A stretch of 10,826 nucleotides of DNA from Anaerolineae bacterium (GTDB lineage: Bacteria; Chloroflexota; Anaerolineae; B4-G1): contig JAUXFI010000049.1 of the NCBI GenBank assembly GCA_030620125.1, positions 1-10,826 on the forward strand, in the 5' to 3' direction. The notes below the pieces were generated by a model. That model made no database searches and was not told the DNA's origin. It saw only the letters and a program-made list of their open reading frames with translations. Below, one piece after another: positions 6,350 to 10,826 of the stretch. The position numbers were made by a program, and so were the translations under genes. The first letter of the stretch is position 1. Each line of letters starts with the position of its first letter.

Positions 6350-7610
6350 AGTCGCCGCGCTGTAGTAGCCGGGCCGCGGCGACCCCCGCCAGCCCAAAAA
6401 TGCCAGCAGCAAACAGAAAAGGCGCGCGCAGCCCCAGCCAGACCGCCAGCGCACTGCCCATCACCGGCGCGATAGCGTTGGCAACCGACACCACGCTGGC
6501 GTCCACCCCGTAGACGATCCCCTCCCGGCCCTCCGGCGCCAGCGCAGCCAGCGAGGCGCTGAGCGAGGCCAGGATGCCTCCCATCGCCAGCCCTGTCCCC
6601 GCCTGCAGGAACAACAACTGTACGGGATCGTTGACAAAGGCTTGGGGCACATAGCACACAGCCGAGGCAATCGCACAAGCCACCAGAATCCCCCGGTAGC
6701 CCACGCGGTCGCCGAGCCGGCCCAACGCCAGAGCGCCTACAGCACCAGTCAGAGCGCTGCCCCCGCTGATCACCCCTGTGATAGAGGCCACGCGAGCGCC
6801 GGGCGGAGCGATGGACTGAATGAAAAGTGGCAACACCGGTCCCACCAGGCGCGATCCCAATCGCATCAGCAGGCGCACCCCCAGCACACCGAGCAACGAC
6901 GACAGGCCCAACAGCGGCAACAGCCTGTTCCGTACTCGATTCCGTATACCCATTCCGCCCTCGCCGGCTAAAGCCCGCTCGTCCACCGGCGGCGCGGCGG
7001 GCTGAAACTCCTCCTTGACAAAGATCAACACCCCCAACGCAGCCAGGAATAGCAATCCCCCCGTGAGCCAGAACGCCGCGCGATAGCCAAAAGTGTCGGC
7101 CACCACCCCGCCCAACAGCGGCCCCGCCGAGGCTCCAACGTAGATCGCCATCTGAAGCGCACCCAGGGCATAACCGACGCGCTCGCGGGGCGCAGTCGTG
7201 GCGACGAGGGCAGTCGCCGCTGTGACCGTGCCGGTCAGCGCACCTTGCAGGACACGGAGCGCCGTCAGTTGCTGCACGTTCTGCACAAAGCCCATCAACG
7301 TGATCAACACAGCTCCGCTGAACATCGCCCGCTCGACCATCACCTTGCGGCCATACCGGTCACTGAGCGCGCCCCAGATAGGACCAAAGACCGCCATCGT
7401 CACCGCCTGGGCGGAGAAGACGATCCCGGCCCAAATCCTGACCTCCCGCTCCCCCTGCACGCCCAACTCCCGTATGTAGAGCGGCAGGAGAGGAAGAACG
7501 ACGGTGAAACCGACGATGGCCACCAGTTCGACGAACCAGATGGCATACAGATTACGCCGCCACGATGTGGATGTGGATGTAGAGGACGCGGGGGCACTGG
7601 ATTCAGGCAT
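6315..7610 (-). CDS. MFS transporter, drug:H+ antiporter-1 (DHA1) type
   Basis: A 431-residue inner-membrane protein with about 12 hydrophobic helices and a central loop around residues 198-228. Motif A is complete (GALSDRYGRK, 80-89), its second-half echo is GRLGDRVG (297-304), and the antiporter motif C is visible as GASAGPLLGG (159-168). LQGALTGTVTAATALVATTAPRERVG-type sequence around 121-146 also fits drug exporters. These mark a proton-coupled exporter of the 12-helix family; the substrate cannot be read. ATG 7610 is preferred because the candidate promoter predicts transcription from about 7665. In-frame starts at 7631, 7640 and GTG 7658 are possible, but GTG 7658 would leave almost no leader. 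No start has a strong ribosome site. The N-terminus carries an STSTSTSW low-complexity stretch encoded by a 6-base repeat. The 3' end overlaps the convergent membrane-protein gene by 35 bases. Confidence 0.92.
   Translation of the reverse strand: MPESSAPASSTSTSTSWRRNLYAIWFVELVAIVGFTVVLPLLPLYIRELGVQGEREVRIWAGIVFSAQAVTMAVFGPIWGALSDRYGRKVMVERAMFSGAVLITLMGFVQNVQQLTALRVLQGALTGTVTAATALVATTAPRERVGYALGALQMAIYVGASAGPLLGGVVADTFGYRAAFWLTGGLLFLAALGVLIFVKEEFQPAAPPVDERALAGEGGMGIRNRVRNRLLPLLGLSSLLGVLGVRLLMRLGSRLVGPVLPLFIQSIAPPGARVASITGVISGGSALTGAVGALALGRLGDRVGYRGILVACAIASAVCYVPQAFVNDPVQLLFLQAGTGLAMGGILASLSASLAALAPEGREGIVYGVDASVVSVANAIAPVMGSALAVWLGLRAPFLFAAGIFGLAGVAAARLLQRGDSISTRSTSGQK
6351..6383 (+). terminator. 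Stem-loop immediately after the membrane protein gene (possible termination or mRNA 3'-end structure)
   Basis: GTCGCCGCG (6351-6359) and CGCGGCGAC (6375-6383) form a perfect 9-base GC-rich stem with a 15-base loop, starting 1 base after the TAG stop at 6347-6349. No U-tract follows, so it is not a canonical intrinsic terminator. It also lies within the coding end of the antisense MFS gene. Role uncertain. Confidence 0.35.
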
Positions 7611-7671
7611 AACACACCCACGTTTGTGCATGCGCTGCATGAGACTCGACGTTTTCACATTTCACGCTTCA

Positions 7672-7699
7672 ATTATAGCCTCACTCCCCCAATAGCCAA
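7672..7699 (-). promoter_or_regulatory. Candidate promoter of the MFS transporter gene
   Basis: On the minus strand, TTGGCT (7699-7694), 16-base spacer and a perfect TATAAT (7677-7672). Predicted start near 7665, giving a leader of about 55 bases to ATG 7610. Confidence 0.55.
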
Positions 7700-7732
7700 A
7701 CCCGCCGCTTGCTCCCGTTAGTTCCTCTGCCC

Positions 7733-7761
7733 TTGACACTCCCGTTGGAACGCGCTAGAAT
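7733..7761 (+). promoter_or_regulatory. Strong sigma70-like promoter of the metallo-hydrolase gene
   Basis: Perfect TTGACA (7733-7738), 17-base spacer and TAGAAT (7756-7761, five of six matches). It is placed about 70 bases before the TTG start at 7830 and diverges from the MFS promoter 33 bases away. Confidence 0.75.
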
Positions 7762-7781
7762 GTACAAGAGTCCGCAGCAGA

Positions 7782-7799
7782 GGCGGCTTCCACGCCGCC
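7782..7799 (+). other. Short GC-rich hairpin in the 5' leader of the metallo-hydrolase mRNA
   Basis: GGCGGC (7782-7787), loop TTCCAC, GCCGCC (7794-7799), lying between the predicted transcription start (about 7768) and the ribosome site (GAGAGG, 7818-7823). It may affect mRNA stability; no function is proven. Confidence 0.35.
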
Positions 7800-7829
7800 C
7801 AGCATCTTGAACCCACTGAGAGGCAACCA

Positions 7830-8654
7830 TTGAAGATACTCTTCCTGGGCACAGCAGCAGCCGAAGGCATCCCCTCCCCATTCTGTGAATGTCCCACCTG
7901 CAAGCACGCGCGGGAGGCAGGCGGGCGCAACGTGCGCATGCGGACGGCCACGCTGGTCAACGACGACCTGCTGCTCGACTGTGGTCCCGACTTGAGCGCG
8001 GCGACGCAGCGGTTCGGCGTGCGGTTGAGTCGCATGGAGACATTGCTGGTGACTCACGCCCACCCAGACCATTTCCTACCCAGCAACCTGGCCTGGCGCG
8101 AGCCCCGTTTCTGCCCCACGCCCGTCACGCCGCTGCGCATCTTTGGGCCGGGGCCGGTCACCCGCGCGTTGCGGCGCGACCATCACTGGCCCACTTTGGT
8201 CAAAAAGGGCAATCTGTCTCTGGAGACGGTACGGGCCGGACAGAACTGGCGGAGCGGCCAGTACCAGATCACGGCCCTGCCCGCCACCCACGACGGAGAC
8301 CAGGCGGCGCTGCTCTACATCGTCAGTGACGGCACACGCAAGCTGTTCTACGCCACCGACTCGGGGCCACTTTCGGAGCGGGCATGGCACATTGTGGCGC
8401 GGGAAGCCCCGTTCGACGCTGTACTGATGGAAGAGACAATGGGCCACACCCCGCGCTGGGGAGAACACCACAACGTGGAGAGTTTCCTGGAAGCCCGCCA
8501 ACACTTTGTCCGCGAGGGCTGGCTGACCGAGGACGCCCGCTTCGTGGCGTTCCACTTTTCCCACCAGAGCAACCTACCCCACGACGAACTGGTACACTAC
8601 TTTGCCCCCCACGGCGTGCTCGTGGCCTACGACGGGATGGGACTGACGTTGTAG
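7830..8654 (+). CDS. PhnP-like metallo-beta-lactamase-fold hydrolase
   Basis: A 274-residue soluble protein. The MBL zinc motif THAHPDH (75-81: H76, H78, D80, H81) is followed by ATHD (H154), YATDSGPL (D177) and FHFSHQSN (H242, H245), giving a complete dinuclear metal site. An N-terminal C19-x-C21-x2-C24 (FCECPTC) after GTAAAEGIPSPF matches the extra structural zinc site known in PhnP-family phosphodiesterases. PhnP opens cyclic ribose phosphate in phosphonate catabolism, but there are no phn genes here, so the substrate is open; other phosphodiesters or lactones are possible. The start is TTG at 7830: the frame begins with the canonical KILFLGTAAAEG strand and GAGAGG sits 6 bases upstream. 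Monocistronic: its own promoter at 7733-7761 and terminator at 8672-8704. Confidence 0.9.
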   Translation: MKILFLGTAAAEGIPSPFCECPTCKHAREAGGRNVRMRTATLVNDDLLLDCGPDLSAATQRFGVRLSRMETLLVTHAHPDHFLPSNLAWREPRFCPTPVTPLRIFGPGPVTRALRRDHHWPTLVKKGNLSLETVRAGQNWRSGQYQITALPATHDGDQAALLYIVSDGTRKLFYATDSGPLSERAWHIVAREAPFDAVLMEETMGHTPRWGEHHNVESFLEARQHFVREGWLTEDARFVAFHFSHQSNLPHDELVHYFAPHGVLVAYDGMGLTL

Positions 8655-8671
8655 CGTAGAGATAACACAAA

Positions 8672-8704
8672 CAGGGGCGGCGTTCTCCGCCGCCCCTGCG
8701 TTTT
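8672..8704 (+). terminator. Intrinsic terminator of the metallo-hydrolase gene
   Basis: An 11-base perfect stem, CAGGGGCGGCG (8672-8682) with CGCCGCCCCTG (8688-8698), loop TTCTC, followed by CGTTTT. It starts 17 bases after the stop codon. The T-run is short but the stem is very strong. The rest of the gap to 8813 holds no gene or structure I can support. Confidence 0.8.
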
Positions 8705-8813
8705 GCGCCCCGCGTCTCCTCTACCTTTCCTCTCGGTCGAGCAAAAACGCCCTGTACGTCTTCCCGCTCCACGGCGGGCAGTCCGTCTCAATCAGCCCGC
8801 AGCCCCTCCACCC

Positions 8814-8848
8814 CCAATCCCCAATCTCCAATCTCTAATCTCCAACCC
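8814..8848. repeat. Heptamer tandem repeat (CCAATCT-like, five copies)
   Basis: Five 7-base units in a row: CCCAATC, CCAATCT, CCAATCT, CTAATCT, CCAACCC. The array ends on the base before the rlmI stop codon (8849-8851) and lies between two convergent genes. It resembles the short tandemly repeated heptamers known in intergenic regions of cyanobacteria and some Chloroflexota; function unknown. Confidence 0.75.
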
Positions 8849-10039
8849 CTACCACACCCGACAAATCAACCCCTTCAGGTACGCCCCCTCCGGGAAGGTC
8901 AGCGCCACGGGATGATCGGCCCCTTGCGCCAGGTAGCCCACGATCTGCGCCTCCCGCTCCGCGTCCACCGCCGCGCCGAAGACGATCTTTTGAAACAGGT
9001 CAAGGGATACAGCGCCCGAGCAGGAGCAGGTGAACAGCACCCCACCCGGCCGGAGCAACTGAAAGGCCAGCAGGTTGACGTCTTTGTAGGCCCGCGCCGC
9101 TCGCTTCACCTCCCGCTCGCTGCGGGCAAACTTGGGCGGGTCGAGCACGACCACGTCGAACTTGTGGCCCTGGGCACGGTAGCCGCGCAGGACGCTAAAG
9201 ACGTCCCCCTCCACGTACTCGACGCCACACCGATCAAAGCCATTGAGCGCAAAATCACGCCGCGCCAGGTGCAACGCCGGAGCCGAACTTTCGACCAGTG
9301 TGACTATCTTCGCCCCACCCGCCGCCGCGTAGACACCGAAACCCCCGTTGTAGGCAAAAGCGTCGAGCACCTCCACCCCATCGCAAAAAGCGGGCAGCCG
9401 CGCCCGGTTCTCCCGCTGATCCAGGTAAAAGCCGGTCTTGTGGCCCTGCTGGACGTTCACCAGGAAGCGGTGGCCATTCTCCAGAATCTCCACCAACTCC
9501 GGCGGCTCCTCGCCCCACAGCGGCCCCGCACGCTGCTCCAGACCCTCCTTCGCCCGCACCTCCACGTTGGAGCGCTCATAGATGCCCCGAGGGGCGAGCA
9601 GATCCGCCAGCGCGGCCACGATCTCGTCCCGCCGCCGCTCCACGCCCAGCGTGAGGAACTGCACTGCCAGCCACTCCCCGTACCGGTCCACGATCAGCCC
9701 CGGCAGATAGTCCGATTCGGCGTGCACGAGCCGGTAGGCGGTGGTGGCAGGATCGTCGGCGAGAGCCTGGCGAGCAGCGATGGCTCGCTCCAGCCGCCGC
9801 TGCCAGAAAGCGCGATCTACCGGCTCATCCTGCCGCCAGGTGAGCAACCGCACCACGATTTGAGAGCGCCGGTTGAGGTAGCCCCGCGCCAGCCAGTTAT
9901 GGCCCGCGTCGCGCACCTCGACGACATCGCCGTCCGCCGCGTCTCCTTCGATGCGCTCAATCGCGCCGGAAAAGACCCAGGGATGGCGCTGCAGCACCGG
10001 CCGGGCGCGATTGCGCTTCAATAAAACAATGGCGCTCAT
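8849..10039 (-). CDS. rlmI: 23S rRNA (cytosine-C5) methyltransferase, RlmI family (PUA plus class I SAM methyltransferase)
   Basis: A 396-residue protein, the same length as E. coli RlmI. The N-terminal PUA-like RNA-binding domain (about 1-75) includes HPWVFSGAI (19-27) and ARGYLNRRSQI. A middle domain has ESDYLPGLIVDRYG (108-121). The Rossmann methyltransferase shows motif I as VLDAFAYNGGFGVYAA (224-239), the acidic SAM-ribose residue E250, motif IV as LDPPKFARS (299-307) and the TCSCSG catalytic segment (337-342; C338 or C340 in the nucleophile position). Known members methylate C1962 of 23S rRNA at C5. ATG 10039 is chosen because residues 1-10 (MSAIVLLKRN) match the family start; a GGGGAGGG is present but about 14 bases away, so the ribosome site is poor. 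Extending to TTG 10114 would add a non-homologous stretch overlapping the divergent gene. Other rRNA bases as target cannot be excluded. Confidence 0.92.
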   Translation of the reverse strand: MSAIVLLKRNRARPVLQRHPWVFSGAIERIEGDAADGDVVEVRDAGHNWLARGYLNRRSQIVVRLLTWRQDEPVDRAFWQRRLERAIAARQALADDPATTAYRLVHAESDYLPGLIVDRYGEWLAVQFLTLGVERRRDEIVAALADLLAPRGIYERSNVEVRAKEGLEQRAGPLWGEEPPELVEILENGHRFLVNVQQGHKTGFYLDQRENRARLPAFCDGVEVLDAFAYNGGFGVYAAAGGAKIVTLVESSAPALHLARRDFALNGFDRCGVEYVEGDVFSVLRGYRAQGHKFDVVVLDPPKFARSEREVKRAARAYKDVNLLAFQLLRPGGVLFTCSCSGAVSLDLFQKIVFGAAVDAEREAQIVGYLAQGADHPVALTFPEGAYLKGLICRVW

Positions 10040-10050
10040 TTCGTATCGGT

Positions 10051-10079
10051 TTGCCCTCCCCGTCGGATACAAGTGTAAT
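10051..10079 (+). promoter_or_regulatory. Candidate promoter of the 123-residue protein gene
   Basis: TTGCCC (10051-10056), 17-base spacer and TGTAAT (10074-10079, five of six matches). Transcription from about 10086 would leave a very short leader that just includes the GGAGG ribosome site at 10088-10092. Moderate to weak. Confidence 0.4.
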
Positions 10080-10098
10080 AGGCACACGGAGGTAAATA

Positions 10099-10470
10099 AT
10101 GAGAGACGTGACAAGCGTTCAACTGGAAGGCCTCCCCCTACCTCGCACAGGGCTTCTGGAGGTAGACATTCACCTGTCTACTCAGATCAACGTGACGGCA
10201 ACGATGGCCCGGCGGCGCGTCAGCAGGGTGGTCGTCAGCGAGATTGGCAACCTGCTCTACGGCGGCGAGCCATCGCTGGTTGTCGGCGACCGCATCCGAT
10301 GGCGCGTTCCCGTCATACTGGCCTACCCGGACACCGGTCCCGTGGGAGAGGTCGGCACCCTGGACGTAGACGTAGAAACCGGCATAGTGCTGACCAGCCC
10401 CGAACGCCTGCAGGAGATCGCCCATCGTGCCCACCACCTTGCTCAACGTACCCCACATTCGCCAGCATGA
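10099..10470 (+). CDS. Uncharacterised 123-residue protein, apparent partner of a C39-like peptidase
   Basis: A soluble protein with a clear start: GGAGG at 10088-10092 is 6 bases before ATG 10099. It has no signal peptide or membrane segment. Visible features are LPLPRTGLLEVDIHL near the N-terminus, an Ala/Arg-rich helix (ATMARRRVSRVVV, 34-46), RWRVPV (67-72), and G-E-V-G-T-L-D-V-D-V-E-T-G (83-95), a strand-turn resembling the 'VDVETG' end of PepSY-like or beta-hairpin domains. The C-terminal helix ends in HHLAQRTPHSPA. I do not recognise a named family. From memory, proteins of this shape occur directly upstream of small C39-like cysteine peptidases in Chloroflexota and cyanobacteria, and here a peptidase remnant overlaps its last 44 bases in another frame. 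Role (inhibitor, chaperone, substrate or antitoxin-like partner) is speculative. Confidence 0.8.
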   Translation: MRDVTSVQLEGLPLPRTGLLEVDIHLSTQINVTATMARRRVSRVVVSEIGNLLYGGEPSLVVGDRIRWRVPVILAYPDTGPVGEVGTLDVDVETGIVLTSPERLQEIAHRAHHLAQRTPHSPA

Positions 10471-10579
10471 TCATGCAGACTGCTTGCCCACGTGCGTTGA
10501 GATGGTGCTATTATTCCTGGGACAGCCCATCCCTCGCCACATGCTCTACGCAGTTATCCGCCCCACCACCCCCGCCTGA
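10427..10579 (+). pseudogene. Truncated remnant of a C39-like cysteine peptidase gene
   Basis: A frame offset from the upstream gene runs from GTG 10427 (GGAG at 10413-10416) to TGA 10577-10579, 50 codons. It reads VPTTLLNVPHIRQHDHADC and continues LPTCVEMVLLFLGQPIPRH. This is the typical N-terminus of C39 and related papain-like peptidases: Q13 at the oxyanion-hole position, five residues, then the nucleophile C19, followed by the helix CVEMVLLFLG. The family domain is usually about 130-150 residues or more; the portion carrying the catalytic His and Asp is absent and only 35 bases separate this stop from the end of the next gene, so the rest is not hidden in another frame. A short frame at 10467 that overlaps the upstream stop as ATGA reads unrelated sequence and is not favoured. 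The fragment could be a recent deletion or, less likely, a tiny functional peptide. Confidence 0.68.
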
Positions 10580-10580
10580 C

Positions 10581-10612
10581 ATTGTTCATTGTTAATTGGT
10601 TCATTGTTCATT
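10581..10612. repeat. AT-rich heptamer tandem repeat (ATTGTTC-like, four copies)
   Basis: ATTGTTC (10581-10587), ATTGTTA, ATTGGTTC (one base longer) and ATTGTTC (10603-10609) followed by a partial copy. It begins 2 bases after the stop of the peptidase remnant and touches the stop codon of the synthase gene. Its base composition differs sharply from the surrounding GC-rich DNA. The gap 10580-10611 holds nothing else. Confidence 0.7.
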
Positions 10613-10826
10613 CAGATGACACCCACCGCCTTGCCCGCCCGCTCAAAGACGTCCAGCGCGTAGGCGATGTCCTCCTCCGAGTGATCCGCCGTCACGTTGG
10701 CCCGCAGCCGCGCCAGCCCGACCGGTACGGCAGGGGAGACCACCGGCAGCACGAAGATGTCCTCCTGCTGGCACAGCCTCGTCATCTCGAATGCCCGCTC
10801 GTCTTCGCCACAGATGATGGGCACGA
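10612..10826 (-). CDS. Alpha-oxoamine synthase (8-amino-7-oxononanoate synthase / glycine C-acetyltransferase-like), C-terminal fragment at window edge
   Basis: About 71 codons of the C-terminus of a PLP-dependent fold-type I enzyme; the gene continues beyond the right edge. The segment PIICGEDERAFEMTRLCQQEDIFV is the usual 'PI-I-G-...-A..-...L...-GIFV' strand-helix of the small domain. VSPAVPVGLARLRANVTADHSEEDI contains the conserved substrate-carboxylate arginine region (ARLRANVTA). These features fit the BioF/Kbl/serine-palmitoyltransferase family; with the active-site lysine region outside the window I cannot choose between biotin synthesis, threonine breakdown or a lipid-like role. It ends with TGA at 10614-10612, inside the heptamer repeat. 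Confidence 0.82.
   Translation of the reverse strand, partial: VPIICGEDERAFEMTRLCQQEDIFVLPVVSPAVPVGLARLRANVTADHSEEDIAYALDVFERAGKAVGVI

Noticed and set aside
7564..7583. GATGTG hexamer repeat at the start of the MFS gene as a phase-variation tract
   Set aside because: Only about three units and a multiple of three bases, so slippage would not shift the frame; it just encodes an STSTST stretch.
8912..10024. Plus-strand open frame of about 370 codons opposite the rRNA methyltransferase
   Set aside because: Antisense shadow; composition is Arg/Pro/His/Gln-rich without motifs, while the minus strand matches RlmI over its full length.
10467..10595. Short frame overlapping the stop of the 123-residue gene as ATGA (begins MIMQTACPRALRW)
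   Set aside because: The ATGA overlap looks attractive, but the encoded peptide resembles nothing, whereas the neighbouring frame reads a clear C39-type active-site segment.

Overview
The window is GC-rich and tightly packed, with every gene in bacterial style. Gene content suggests a free-living, probably anaerobic or facultative member of the Chloroflexota (Anaerolineae-like). The hints are a corrinoid-activation operon, a soluble GAF/PAS hybrid kinase with two receiver domains, a C39-peptidase/small-partner pair, heptamer tandem repeats in intergenic gaps and many uncharacterised small proteins. This placement is inference from gene style, not from a marker gene.

Left half, minus strand (5660 down to 1): one apparent operon of four genes separated by 1, 20 and 9 bases. 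In transcription order these are (1) a 141-residue protein made of five ~21-residue GKVY/GPDEYLG repeats plus a short hydrophobic patch and acidic tail; (2) a 920-residue cytoplasmic hybrid histidine kinase (RsbRD-like N-terminus, GAF, PAS, HisKA, HATPase, REC, REC); (3) a 226-residue protein related to the reactivation domain of B12-dependent methionine synthase, with a C-terminal cysteine cluster; (4) a RACo-type [2Fe-2S]/ASKHA protein (DUF4445) that runs off the left edge and is the expected ATP-dependent reductive activator of a corrinoid protein. Genes 3 and 4 together suggest maintenance of a methyl-transferring corrinoid system whose corrinoid and methyltransferase genes should lie beyond the left edge. 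The operon leader (5661 to about 5825) contains a long inverted repeat.

Middle (5936-8654): a small four-helix membrane protein on the plus strand whose 3' end overlaps, tail to tail, the end of a DHA1-type MFS exporter on the minus strand. The exporter is divergent from a PhnP-like metallo-beta-lactamase-fold hydrolase. Both divergent genes have readable sigma70-like promoters, and the hydrolase ends in a strong hairpin terminator.

Right part (8814-10826): a heptamer tandem repeat abuts the end of an rlmI-type 23S rRNA methyltransferase gene (minus strand). Divergent from it is a 123-residue uncharacterised protein. Its 3' end overlaps, in another frame, a 50-codon remnant of a C39-like cysteine peptidase that keeps the Gln and Cys of the active site but has lost everything after them. 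A second heptamer repeat lies directly after the remnant and abuts the C-terminal end of an alpha-oxoamine synthase (BioF/Kbl-like) gene that enters from the right edge. No rRNA, tRNA, CRISPR array or transposase was seen.
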